In this document: positions 16,010 to 24,016 of the stretch, piece by piece | How positions within the stretch are numbered: position 1 is the stretch's first letter | Layout of the letters: each line of letters opens with the position of its first letter | Origin: Burkholderiaceae bacterium | GTDB lineage: Bacteria; Pseudomonadota; Gammaproteobacteria; Burkholderiales; Burkholderiaceae_D | Direction: 5' to 3' | Assembly (NCBI GenBank): GCA_018882935.1 | Contig: VERA01000017.1 | Location: 1-42,093 of the forward strand | DNA length: 42,093 nucleotides | Notes under the pieces: model-generated | Told to the model about the DNA's origin: nothing | Database searches by the model: none | What the model saw: only the letters and a program-made list of their open reading frames with translations | Program-made: the position numbers and the translations under genes

Positions 16010-16107
16010 GGTCTCTCCTCCGAATGAAATAATCCGATCCGGCTGCCCGGGCGGTCAGCCGACCCGGACTTTTATTATTTTTTAATAAACAAGTTCGCAA
16101 GCTTGAT

Positions 16108-16127
16108 TGCTGTACAAATATACAGTA
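16108..16127 (+). promoter_or_regulatory. LexA (SOS) box
   Basis: TGCTGTACAAATATACAGTA has the CTGT-N8-ACAG core (16110-16125) with an AT-rich centre and flanking TA, close to the gammaproteobacterial and betaproteobacterial LexA consensus. It sits 10 bases before the start codon of the UmuD-like gene. LexA bound here would cover the transcription or translation start region, making that gene DNA-damage inducible. Confidence 0.8.
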
Positions 16128-16137
16128 ATCTTGGCTC

Positions 16138-16557
16138 ATGTCTGACCTATCCCAAAGCCTAGCCTTGAATCTGGCGAACGTCCAGCATCGCGATGATCAG
16201 CGGGTCATCTCGACCAAGTCTTCTGCTGCTCGTCAGTCGACCACGCTGGATGATCTGCTGATTATCAATCCGAAATCAACTGTGATTTTTCCGGTGCGTG
16301 ACCCAGCTGCCCAGCAATATGGGCTGAATATCGGCGATTTATTGGTGGTTGACCGCACGGCCAGGCCTCATGAAGAACAATTAATTATCGTTTTATTAAA
16401 TGATGAGCTGCTGATTCAACGTTTTTGCCCGCAGCCGACAGGCGAATCAAGAGCGCCAAGGTCAGCTCCCTGCGACCCTTCCAGCCCGCGCATGTCGCGC
16501 GGCTACTCGGGCACGGTCTGGGGCGCAGTCACCTACGCCATTCTCAAGCAACGCTAA
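16138..16557 (+). CDS. UmuD/LexA-like S24 domain protein with degenerate active site
   Basis: A 139 aa protein with a C-terminal S24 peptidase-like domain: YGLNIGDLLVVDRTARP, IIVLLNDELLIQRF and VWGAVTYAILKQR align with the GDLLIVD, DGEFTVKKL and FGVV strands of UmuD. UmuD is cleaved through a Ser-Lys dyad. Here the GDSM position reads DPAA and the Lys strand reads LLIQRF, so both catalytic residues appear replaced. No umuC follows. A LexA box overlaps the promoter region. Residues 98-125 are poorly conserved and may have suffered compensating frameshifts. It may act as a non-cleavable partner of an SOS polymerase encoded elsewhere, which is inference. Confidence 0.7.
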   Translation: MSDLSQSLALNLANVQHRDDQRVISTKSSAARQSTTLDDLLIINPKSTVIFPVRDPAAQQYGLNIGDLLVVDRTARPHEEQLIIVLLNDELLIQRFCPQPTGESRAPRSAPCDPSSPRMSRGYSGTVWGAVTYAILKQR

Positions 16558-16670
16558 TTGGGTACTTAACTGCAGCAGCCGATCTAGCTGTGGGCGGTAT
16601 CGCTTGCCGTGTGTTATTCCGTTGAATGATTCAACTCATAGGCGCTGCTGCGTCCGCTTGCTCTCGGTTT

Positions 16671-16735
16671 TCCACCGCATACCATGCGGTGATTACGCCG
16701 TCTATTCACCGCAATTTATGCGGAGATTAGCGCCG
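16671..16735. repeat. Two tandem imperfect hairpin units
   Basis: Two units of about 31 bases at 16671-16700 and 16705-16735 share CACCGCA-N4-TGCGG-GATTA-(G)CGCCG. Each has a hairpin (CCGCAT/ATGCGG and CCGCA/TGCGG). They lie between the ends of the UmuD-like gene and ppnP, which converge here. They may act as a bidirectional transcription barrier or be a short repeat element. Confidence 0.5.
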
Positions 16736-16755
16736 CACCGGCCCGCTGCCGTGAG

Positions 16756-17073
16756 CTAGTTGCTCATATGGCAAACATAATGAACCGGTTCGATCGCCTC
16801 GATCTCGATACTGGATTGGCTCGGTACCTGAATCCGTTGGCCGCCCGCGTGGCTACGCCACTCGCCTTCCTCGCCCACCCGAACCCGACATTTGCCGCTA
16901 ACGATCTCGATGATCTCCGGCGCGTCGGTCATGAATTTGACGGTCGCGGGCAGAATAACGCCAATAGTTTTTCGCGCCTGGTCCGGGAAACGTAGGTTGT
17001 AGGAGATGACGCTACCATCGAAGTAGATGTTGGCGTGCTTGTCGATCGACACATGATCAAACTGTAAGCTCAT
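16756..17073 (-). CDS. ppnP: Pyrimidine/purine nucleoside phosphorylase PpnP
   Basis: PpnP is a small cupin-fold enzyme that splits several nucleosides with phosphate to give the free base and (deoxy)ribose 1-phosphate. The 105 aa protein shows the family landmarks: ANIYFDGSVISYNLRF, KTIGVILPATVKFMTDAPE, IEIVSGKCRVRV and a VPSQSSIEIEA-HYVCHM C-terminus. The start at 17073 (MSLQFDHVSI) matches family N-termini and follows a GAGGT site; the upstream in-frame extension is Arg/Pro-rich and unlikely. It is a single gene. Confidence 0.92.
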   Translation of the reverse strand: MSLQFDHVSIDKHANIYFDGSVISYNLRFPDQARKTIGVILPATVKFMTDAPEIIEIVSGKCRVRVGEEGEWRSHAGGQRIQVPSQSSIEIEAIEPVHYVCHMSN

Positions 17074-17279
17074 ACGCAAGACCTCGAAGACGATGGGGTA
17101 ATTATCTCTATGCGTGATCGGGCGCGGTATGCGCGGTATCAAGCAAGGTCTGCGAGCTGGCCTATGTGGTCGCAATGCGAAGGATGTCTGTATCGGCGAT
17201 GTGCTAGGTCATGTTGTTAACTCAACGTGATGTAAATAGCCCACGTATACTCAGGCCATCAGGTTGCCGGATTATCTTG

Positions 17280-18461
17280 ATGAAAGCGATCGAGAAAACA
17301 CTCGCCGATTTGCCCAATACGAATGCCGACGCTTTATATGAGCGCGCGTACGCGCTTCGTATGGGTGACGGCGTGCGCGTTAACTTGCGTGCTGCACATC
17401 GGCTATTCATGCTGGCGGCATTGAAGGGCAAGCGCGCTGCTTTCTATCAGCTTGGATTAATGAATATGCGTGGCGAGGGACGTCCGGTCAATCGTTTGCA
17501 TGCTGCCATGTGGTTGAAGCTGGGCGTTGGTCGCGATGAGCCACGCGCGGCGCGTAATCTTGAAATGGTGGCCAGCGAGTTGACGCGCGCTCAGGTCAAG
17601 GAGGCATTCGCGCTTGCTGCTGAGTTTCCTCGCGCCGCTCGTTCATTCAAGGCCGCTGTCTTGGAAAATGAGGCAGATGCGTTGGTCGCGTTGGGAGAGG
17701 CATTCACCAAAGGAACGGGCGTAGATGTCGACCCAGAGATGGCCTCTGAATGGTATCGCCGTGCAGTGGTACTTCAACATCCGCGTGCGCAGATGCTGCT
17801 CGGCCTGGCCTACCTTGCAGGTTCGGGTGTGAAGCAGAACGCTACGGAGGGAATGCGTCTGCTGGGCGTGGCAGCGGCACAGGGATACGCAGACGCTGAG
17901 TATGAACTTGCTGAGGTGTTATTCAAAAAAATGCCAACCCGCGCGCAAGCCATTGGCCTGTTTGAAGCCGCAGCGAACCATGGGCAAGTACGCGCACAGT
18001 TCCGACTTGGTCAGTTGTGCAAGGCAGGTGAGGTAGGGCAATCAAGATCGCGCGGCTCACCGATCCACCGCGACACTGCGCTTCATCTGAAAATGGCCTT
18101 GGCGTGGTTTAGTAAGGCGGCTGAGTGCGGAGATGTAGAGGCAGTATTCGAGCAAGGTCAAATGTACGCGCAGGGTCTGGGTACTGCACAAGATTTTGAG
18201 CGGGCTGCCGAGTGCTATCAGCAGGCAGCCGCAAAAGGTCACGCCAAGGCAGCATTTAATCTTGGTTTTTTATTTGCGCATGGTCAGGGAGTTGAGCAAG
18301 ACGAAGTACGTGCCTATCAGTGGTATCGCATTAGCGAGCTATCCGGCTACACAGTAGCAAAATCATCTGCCTTACTTTACTTGAAACGGCTCAATGAAAA
18401 ACAGAAAGAATTAGCCGAATGGCGTGCTGAGAGTTTTATGACGCAGATATCGCTCGGTTAG
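17280..18461 (+). CDS. Sel1-repeat (TPR-like) protein
   Basis: A 393 aa protein built from multiple Sel1-like repeats of about 36 residues, for example ALYERAYALRMGDGVRV, AFYQLGLMNMRGEGRPVN, ADALVALGEAFTKGTGVDVD, AQMLLGLAYLAGSGVKQN and AAFNLGFLFAHGQGVEQD. Sel1 repeats form alpha-alpha solenoids that bind other proteins. No signal peptide or membrane segment is evident from the chosen ATG at 17280, so it is probably cytoplasmic. An in-frame ATG at 17211 would add 23 residues of low quality. The binding partner is unknown. Confidence 0.85.
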   Translation: MKAIEKTLADLPNTNADALYERAYALRMGDGVRVNLRAAHRLFMLAALKGKRAAFYQLGLMNMRGEGRPVNRLHAAMWLKLGVGRDEPRAARNLEMVASELTRAQVKEAFALAAEFPRAARSFKAAVLENEADALVALGEAFTKGTGVDVDPEMASEWYRRAVVLQHPRAQMLLGLAYLAGSGVKQNATEGMRLLGVAAAQGYADAEYELAEVLFKKMPTRAQAIGLFEAAANHGQVRAQFRLGQLCKAGEVGQSRSRGSPIHRDTALHLKMALAWFSKAAECGDVEAVFEQGQMYAQGLGTAQDFERAAECYQQAAAKGHAKAAFNLGFLFAHGQGVEQDEVRAYQWYRISELSGYTVAKSSALLYLKRLNEKQKELAEWRAESFMTQISLG

Positions 18462-18746
18462 CCGGCAGAAAAATTCCGAGCTCGTTGGGTTGACTTAGCA
18501 TAAATCATCGTCATTCATTTCGAATGAATACGATACTCAGGCTGCGCTGATCCTCGCTTCTGTTATGCTGAAGCTGTGCCAAGCTTTGCTTGAAGAGTAT
18601 CACCGGATGTTAGTTGGCGTGATATCTGGTATTTGTCTTTCGATGAAACTATCGCGATGCAAGATGCTCAGACCGCAGACTTGTTCGTGGCATCCGCCGC
18701 GCTGACGCTGCGAAACTTCAACCTTCGATTGAAAGTGAGGAAAGCG

Positions 18747-18866
18747 ATGAAGAAATTGTTTGCTATTCTGGCGCTTGCCTTGCTGGCTGCATGCAGCAAC
18801 ATGCCGGTCAGCAGTCAGTCCGGTCAGGTCCGTCACCCGGATCCCTTCCATTCTTACATTGATTGA
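18747..18866 (+). CDS. Very small lipoprotein
   Basis: A 39 aa precursor: basic start, hydrophobic stretch and lipobox LLAAC with Cys near residue 16, leaving a mature lipopeptide of about 24 residues. A GAGG site at 18737-18740 is 6 bases before the ATG, which supports this start over one at 18633. GC-rich hairpins follow at 18871-18920. It resembles entericidin-sized lipoproteins in length only. The function is unknown. Confidence 0.6.
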   Translation: MKKLFAILALALLAACSNMPVSSQSGQVRHPDPFHSYID

Positions 18867-18870
18867 TGTA

Positions 18871-18920
18871 CGGCCCGGCTTGTCCGGGCCGCTCAACTCC
18901 CGGGCGTGAGGTGACGCCCG
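18871..18920 (+). terminator. Two consecutive GC-rich hairpins
   Basis: CGGCCCGG-CTTGT-CCGGGCCG (18871-18891) is followed by CGGGCGT-GAGGTG-ACGCCCG (18901-18920). Neither is followed by a strong T-tract on the plus strand, so termination is plausible but not certain. They separate the small lipoprotein from the MaoC-like gene. Confidence 0.45.
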
Positions 18921-18935
18921 ATAATCATAAAAACA

Positions 18936-19391
18936 ATGAAAATATTTGAAAGCACTGAGGCGCTGGAGGCGGCGCTGGGAACTGAGGTGGCCGTTTCCGA
19001 GTGGGTCACTATTACGCAAGATCGGGTTAATCAGTTTGCAGAAGCGACTGATGATCCGCAGTGGATACATGTTGATGTTGATCGCGCCAAGGCCTCGTCG
19101 CCGTTTGGCGGCACGATCGCGCATGGCTATCTGACGCTATCGCTGTTGCCAAAATTTCTGGAGTCGAGTATCGAGCTGCGTTACTGCCGCATGAGTATCA
19201 ACTACGGCGCTAACAAGATTCGCTTTCCATCGCCTATGCGTACGGGCGGGCGTATGCGTGGGCGATTTACGCTTTTGTCGCTTGAGCGGTTGCCGGATTG
19301 TGTGCAAAACACATGGCGCTACACAGCAGAGCAAGAGGGCGCAGACAAGCCTGTGTGCGTGGCAGAGGTGGTACTCAGGCAGTATTTCTGA
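18936..19391 (+). CDS. MaoC-family hotdog dehydratase
   Basis: A 151 aa single hotdog-fold protein of the MaoC/NodN group, which hydrates 2-enoyl-CoA to 3-hydroxyacyl-CoA. The hydratase signature FAEATDDPQWIHVDVDRA (catalytic Asp and His) and FGGTIAHGYLTLSLLP are present near residues 30-70. It faces the minus-strand acyl-CoA operon, converging with its last gene, so it may contribute to the same metabolism without sharing the transcript. The start at 18936 is the only plausible one and follows the GC hairpins. Confidence 0.9.
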   Translation: MKIFESTEALEAALGTEVAVSEWVTITQDRVNQFAEATDDPQWIHVDVDRAKASSPFGGTIAHGYLTLSLLPKFLESSIELRYCRMSINYGANKIRFPSPMRTGGRMRGRFTLLSLERLPDCVQNTWRYTAEQEGADKPVCVAEVVLRQYF

Positions 19392-19404
19392 CGCGGCTGA
19401 GAGT

Positions 19405-20097
19405 CTACCTCGCCCTGTACTGCTCCGCGCCGAACAGCACCGACTTCGCTTTGTCATCGACCAACGGGCGGCGAAGGTTAGCCAGCACCTGTACCCCACG
19501 CTGAACCGCCGGGCGTGCGGCGACCTCGTCGTGCCAGCGCTTGGCATGCGGGAAGCGCATCCAATCAATCCCTTGGTTTTGCCAAGAGCGGGTCCAGGGA
19601 AAAATAGCAATATCAGCGATGGTGTAACTATCGCCTGCAACATAGCGATGCTGGGCGAGTTGTTTATCGAGCACACCGTACAGCCGCGCGGCTTCATTGG
19701 TATAGCGCTGAATTCCATACTCGATTTTTTCTGGCGCATAAATACGGAAGTGATGCGCCTGCCCCAGCATCGGACCAAAGCCACCCATCTGCCACATCAG
19801 CCATTGCAGCACCGTGAATTTCTCACGATCGGTATCACCAAGAAATTGATTCACCTTACTGGCCAGGTAAACCAGAATCGCGCCGGATTCAAACAAAGCG
19901 ATTGGCTTTCCATCGGGGCCATCAGGGTCCACGATGGCAGGTACTTTGTTGTTGGGCGAAATCGCCAAGAACTCGGGTGTGAACTGATCACCGGCACCAA
20001 TATCAACGGCATGCGCGCGATAGGCAAGGCCACACTCTTCCAAAAGAATATGAATCTTGTGGCCATTGGGCGTAGGCCAGGAGTAGACCTCGATCAT
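19405..20097 (-). CDS. Glutathione S-transferase family protein, YfcG/YghU-like
   Basis: A 230 aa GST of the Nu-class type. The N-terminal thioredoxin-like domain shows [17 protein letters not shown] (Thr/Asn active site in place of a catalytic Cys), VPAIVDPDG and the glutathione-binding [11 protein letters not shown]. The C-terminal helical domain includes [12 protein letters not shown]. YfcG and YghU relatives act as glutathione-dependent disulfide reductases. The gene starts inside the stop of the acyl-CoA dehydrogenase gene (20094-20097 overlap), so it is the last member of the five-gene operon. Its role there is unclear, possibly detoxifying reactive thioester intermediates. Confidence 0.88.
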   Translation of the reverse strand: MIEVYSWPTPNGHKIHILLEECGLAYRAHAVDIGAGDQFTPEFLAISPNNKVPAIVDPDGPDGKPIALFESGAILVYLASKVNQFLGDTDREKFTVLQWLMWQMGGFGPMLGQAHHFRIYAPEKIEYGIQRYTNEAARLYGVLDKQLAQHRYVAGDSYTIADIAIFPWTRSWQNQGIDWMRFPHAKRWHDEVAARPAVQRGVQVLANLRRPLVDDKAKSVLFGAEQYRAR

Positions 20098-21356
20098 GAT
20101 CGTGTGATGGGTAGTTGAAGTGATTCGCCCGGCAGGCTGACATGCTTCGCCAACTCCAGCTTGGCGATGGCATTGCGATGCACCTCATCGGGGCCATCAG
20201 CCAAACGCAATGTGCGGTTATGCGCCCACAGCTGCGCCAGCGGGAAATCATCCGAGACACCACCGGCACCGTGTGCTTGTATCGCCCAGTCGATGATCTG
20301 CTGCGCGACATTCGGTGCCAATACCTTGATCATGGCGATTTCAGTTTTGGCGACTTTGTTACCAACAGTATCCATCATGTCCGCCGCTTTAAGTACCAGT
20401 AGTCGTGCGGTATCGATCATGATGCGTGATTCGGCGATACGCTCGCGCCACACGCCTTGCTCCGAGATTTTGCGACCAAAGGCAACGCGCGAATCAAGTC
20501 GCTTACACATTAATTCGAGCGCACGCTCTGCTGTCCCAATAGCGCGCATGCAGTGGTGAATTCGCCCGGGCCCTAAACGACCCTGTGCGATCTCGAAGCC
20601 GCGACCCTCACCCAGCAGCATATTTGATGCAGGTACGCGTACGTTATCGAATACGATTTCGCAATGGCCGTGCGGCGCATCGTCATAACCAAACACGGGC
20701 AGTGGCCGCAAAATCGTCAAGCCCGGCGTATCGGCTGGTACCAGAATCATGGATTGCTGCGAGTGCCGTGCCGCGTCAGGATCTGTTTTACCCATAACAA
20801 TGAAAATTTTGCAGCGCGGGTCTCCGGCACCGGATATCCACCACTTGCGACCATTGATGACATAAGAATCACCATCACGCTCTATGCGTGTGCTGATATT
20901 GGTCGCATCGCTCGAGGCGACATCAGGCTCAGTCATGGCGAATGCAGAACGGATCTCGCCGCGTAGCAGCGGCTCTAGCCAGTCGCGTTTGTTTTGTTCC
21001 GAGCCGTAGCGCTCGATAGTTTCCATGTTGCCGGTGTCGGGTGCCGAGCAGTTGAAGATTTCGGGAGCCCACGGTATACGGCCCATGATCTCGCACAGTG
21101 GCGCGTAGTCGAGGTTGGAAAGTCCCTCTGGCGCACGCGATGATTTTGGCAAGAACAGATTCCACAAACCTGCCGCACGTGCCACTGGCTTGAGTTCTTC
21201 GACCACTTCGGTAGGAATCCAGCGGTTACCCCGTTCGCGCCCGTTACGGTCAACTTCGTCTTTATAGCGACGCTCATTGGGATAGACATGCGTATCCATG
21301 AATGACAACAGTCTTTCTCGCAAGTCTTCACAGCGCTTGGAATACGCAAAGTCCAT
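20094..21356 (-). CDS. Acyl-CoA dehydrogenase, ACAD10/11-like
   Basis: A 420 aa flavoprotein with the full acyl-CoA dehydrogenase fold: [16 protein letters not shown] and [11 protein letters not shown] for FAD and substrate binding, [13 protein letters not shown], and [26 protein letters not shown]-type C-terminal motifs. By eye, the catalytic Glu of MCAD (YEGT) falls at LADGPDEVH, so that position is Asp, as I recall for the ACAD10/11 group. The gene lies directly downstream of an APH-type kinase gene, a pair that is fused in mammalian ACAD10 and ACAD11. It may desaturate acyl-CoAs or process a phosphorylated 4-hydroxyacyl-CoA. Confidence 0.92.
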   Translation of the reverse strand: MDFAYSKRCEDLRERLLSFMDTHVYPNERRYKDEVDRNGRERGNRWIPTEVVEELKPVARAAGLWNLFLPKSSRAPEGLSNLDYAPLCEIMGRIPWAPEIFNCSAPDTGNMETIERYGSEQNKRDWLEPLLRGEIRSAFAMTEPDVASSDATNISTRIERDGDSYVINGRKWWISGAGDPRCKIFIVMGKTDPDAARHSQQSMILVPADTPGLTILRPLPVFGYDDAPHGHCEIVFDNVRVPASNMLLGEGRGFEIAQGRLGPGRIHHCMRAIGTAERALELMCKRLDSRVAFGRKISEQGVWRERIAESRIMIDTARLLVLKAADMMDTVGNKVAKTEIAMIKVLAPNVAQQIIDWAIQAHGAGGVSDDFPLAQLWAHNRTLRLADGPDEVHRNAIAKLELAKHVSLPGESLQLPITRS

Positions 21357-21383
21357 CGAAGTCTCCTGGTTATTGTTAATGAA

Positions 21384-22439
21384 TCAGATCGTGGCAGCGC
21401 CGCTGGCATAAGCCCAACCCAGCTCTGCCATTGGTCGAGTCGCTTGGGCATTACGTAGCGCTTCTTCGCTGGCAGCTGTACCGTCTTGGTAGCGCTTCAT
21501 GATGCCTTGCAGGATACCAGCCATACGAAACAGGTTATACGCCAGGTAGAAGCGGAAATCTTCTGCACGAATGGTAATGCCGGTTCGCTCGCTATAACGT
21601 GCAATATAGTCTTTCTCATTCGGGATACCGAGCGATTCAAGATCAAGCCCGGCAATACCACGGTACACCCCCGGCGCAATATGCCAGCTCATGCAGTGAT
21701 ACGAAAAATCAGCGAGTGGGTGCCCCAGTGTCGATAATTCCCAATCGAGCACGGCGAGAATACGCGGTTCGGTGGGGTGGAAGATCACATTATCCAGGCG
21801 ATAGTCACCGTGTACGATGGTAGTGATTTCACCGCCCGGTATATGCTGCGGCAGCCATTCAATTAATGACTCCATCGCAGCGATATGTTCGGTCTCGGCC
21901 GCTTTATATTGACGGGTCCAGCGATCAACCTGACGGGCAAAGTAATTCCCGGGCTTGCCATACGTTTCCAGACCAATCGCTTGATAATCAACGCGGTGCA
22001 GCAGCGCTATCACGCGATTCATTTCATCGTAAATAGCGGCGCGTTCGCTTGGGCTCATACCGGGTAGAGACTGATCCCATAGCACGCGTCCCTCGATAAA
22101 CTCCATCACATAAAATGCGCGACCAATCACCGATTCATCCAGGCACAATGCGTATTGTTTGGCGACCGGAAAATCAACGCGCGAGAGCGCATCCATCACG
22201 CGGTACTCGCGATCAATCGCATGCGCAGAGGGAAGCAACAAACTGGCTGGTGCAGGTTTGGTGCGCAGCACGTAGTGCTTGCCGCCTGCGCTGAGTTTAT
22301 AGGTGGGGTTGGACTGACCGCCCGAGAAGCGCTCGATCTGCAGCTCGCCTGCAAAGCCCTCGACATGCTGACGCAAATAGTTGGCCAGTGCCTCGGTATC
22401 GATACTCATCGAAGCGTGCTGATGACTGGGTGACGTCAT
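21384..22439 (-). CDS. APH-family phosphotransferase (acyl-CoA kinase type)
   Basis: A 351 aa kinase-fold protein. It shows the nucleotide-binding start ERFSGGQSNPTYKL, YVLRTKPA with the ATP-binding Lys, the catalytic Brenner motif IVHGDYRLDNVIF with Asp and Asn, and the metal-binding VLDWELSTLGHPLAD. Proteins of this type next to acyl-CoA dehydrogenases include the APH domain of ACAD10/11 and LvaA of Pseudomonas putida, which phosphorylates the 4-hydroxyl of 4-hydroxyacyl-CoA. Antibiotic resistance is unlikely in this context. The spacing is 27 bases to the dehydrogenase gene and 7 bases from the phosphatase gene. Confidence 0.9.
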   Translation of the reverse strand: MTSPSHQHASMSIDTEALANYLRQHVEGFAGELQIERFSGGQSNPTYKLSAGGKHYVLRTKPAPASLLLPSAHAIDREYRVMDALSRVDFPVAKQYALCLDESVIGRAFYVMEFIEGRVLWDQSLPGMSPSERAAIYDEMNRVIALLHRVDYQAIGLETYGKPGNYFARQVDRWTRQYKAAETEHIAAMESLIEWLPQHIPGGEITTIVHGDYRLDNVIFHPTEPRILAVLDWELSTLGHPLADFSYHCMSWHIAPGVYRGIAGLDLESLGIPNEKDYIARYSERTGITIRAEDFRFYLAYNLFRMAGILQGIMKRYQDGTAASEEALRNAQATRPMAELGWAYASGAATI

Positions 22440-22446
22440 AGTGATC

Positions 22447-23151
22447 TCAAATGCCGCGTGACTGGCGGTATTGATGGAATAAGGCTTCCATCGTAGTGCC
22501 GCGTGATTCTGCTTGCAGGATAGAGGGGGGCGAGTAGTTGACGACTCTTACCACCCAGTCGGCCGCAGCCGCGCCCACATCCAGCACATTGATACAGCCC
22601 GCAGTCTGCGCTAGGTTACCCATGAAGATTCGCTGCCCGGTAAGGGCGTACGACAAGATCGCGCGGTTTACACCACCATGCAGGACGAGAAGCACCGTAT
22701 CCCAATCTGGGTCGGCACGTAATTGATCAACCGCGGGGTGAATCCGGTCCAGTAATTCGCCCACACTTTCTCCACCCAAAAAGCGCAGATGCTCAGGTGC
22801 GACACCCTCGAACGCTGCCAGAAAGGCATCACGCAGTTCAGTATCTGGAATACTGGCAAGTTTGCCGCCGCGAATTTCAACCAACTCCGGCCATTGCTCA
22901 AGAGCGATGTCTTGACCGGTTTCAGCGAGTACGCGGGTTGCAGTTTCAACGGTACGCGGCAGGCCTGACACAATCACACGATCAAACGTAATGGCATGCT
23001 CGGCAAAGACTTGGCCAGCAGCAGTTGCCTGCATGCGTCCGGCATCATTCAAGGGTACTGACTCAGGCAGTACCGGTTTACCATTGCTATCAAAGTAGGT
23101 AACGCTGCCGTGCCGCATGAGATAGATGCGGCGACGTGGGCTGAAGCTCAT
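22447..23151 (-). CDS. Histidine phosphatase family protein
   Basis: A 234 aa member of the phosphoglycerate mutase-like superfamily. The phosphoacceptor motif is IYLMRHGSVTYF near residues 9-20, GLPRTVETAT contains the second Arg, and LLVLHGGVNRAIL supplies the second catalytic His. Its ATG overlaps the stop of the enoyl-CoA hydratase gene (23148-23151), and it lies 7 bases before the kinase gene. A phosphatase coupled to a small-molecule kinase suggests that it removes or recycles phosphate on an intermediate of the pathway, but the substrate is not known. Confidence 0.88.
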   Translation of the reverse strand: MSFSPRRRIYLMRHGSVTYFDSNGKPVLPESVPLNDAGRMQATAAGQVFAEHAITFDRVIVSGLPRTVETATRVLAETGQDIALEQWPELVEIRGGKLASIPDTELRDAFLAAFEGVAPEHLRFLGGESVGELLDRIHPAVDQLRADPDWDTVLLVLHGGVNRAILSYALTGQRIFMGNLAQTAGCINVLDVGAAAADWVVRVVNYSPPSILQAESRGTTMEALFHQYRQSRGI

Positions 23152-23927
23152 GTGTAGTTTGCCTTTCTTTTTTCCAGAAAGGCGGTGATGCCCTCCAGCC
23201 CATCACGATGATGCAGCGCCTCGACAAAACAGTGTTTCTCGGCGTTGAAATGCGTACTCAGCGAATTCGCGGGCGCATCATGTAATAGCGATTTGATACT
23301 GGCGCAAGCATTCGGCGACAGCGTTGCAAAGTGTGCAGACCACTTCAGTGCTTCGTCCAGCGCAGCACCATCTGCAACCACGCGGTTGACGACACCTGCC
23401 TGATGCAGCCGTGCTGATGTTACCGCCTGACCCTCGAGCAGTATCTCGGTGGCTAGTTGCCGTGGCAGGGCTTGCGATAAAAACCATGAGCCGCCGCCAT
23501 CGGGCGTTAAACCAACCTTTACATAGGCCATCACAAATTTAGCGGACTCGGCAGCAACAATCAGGTCGCAGGCCAGCGCCAGTGAAAATCCGGCACCCGC
23601 AGCTGGGCCCTCAACGGCCGCGATAATCGGTTTGCTGCAATCACGGATGGCTGCTACCCAGCTATGCAGCTGATCGATCGAGCTCGCTTGCACCGAGCGA
23701 TCTTTGGTCCGGTTCTCCAGCAGCCGGTTTAGATTACCCCCCGCGCAAAATACGTCGCCGGCACCGGTGAGCACGATGCAGCGTACTGCGGGGTCGCGCT
23801 CGGCAGTCTCCAGGGCCTCCACACCGGCGGCATACATATCCGGGTGCAGGGCGTTCTTTGCGCCGGGGTTCGACAGGGTCAGCACCAGGGTGTGCTCATG
23901 GCGCGAGGCAAGCAGTTCGGCGGGCAT
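23148..23927 (-). CDS. Enoyl-CoA hydratase/isomerase family protein
   Basis: A 259 aa crotonase-fold protein, first gene of the minus-strand operon. The oxyanion-hole regions are visible as VFCAGGNLNRL and VEGPAAGAGFSLALACDLIVA, followed by YVKVGLTPDGGGSWFL. The second catalytic acid appears as Asp in TPDGGG, where classical hydratases have Glu, as seen in PaaG-like isomerases and several side branches. It may hydrate or isomerise an unsaturated acyl-CoA. The ATG is at 23927 with a divergent GST gene upstream. Confidence 0.9.
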   Translation of the reverse strand: MPAELLASRHEHTLVLTLSNPGAKNALHPDMYAAGVEALETAERDPAVRCIVLTGAGDVFCAGGNLNRLLENRTKDRSVQASSIDQLHSWVAAIRDCSKPIIAAVEGPAAGAGFSLALACDLIVAAESAKFVMAYVKVGLTPDGGGSWFLSQALPRQLATEILLEGQAVTSARLHQAGVVNRVVADGAALDEALKWSAHFATLSPNACASIKSLLHDAPANSLSTHFNAEKHCFVEALHHRDGLEGITAFLEKRKANYT

Positions 23928-24016
23928 AGGGGGTGGGAAGTTTTGTTGTCGCCCGGAATGATAGACTGCATAGCCACGGATGGAAACACCTTCATCGGCT
24001 AGAGAGGAGAAGCGGC

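Noticed and set aside
19258-20118. 286-codon plus-strand open frame
   Set aside because: It lies antisense to the clearly recognisable GST gene 19405-20097, lacks any family motif and overlaps the end of the MaoC-like gene.
21384-22439. APH-fold gene as an aminoglycoside resistance gene
   Set aside because: It is embedded in an acyl-CoA operon beside an ACAD10/11-like dehydrogenase, the usual context of the acyl-CoA kinase branch of this fold.
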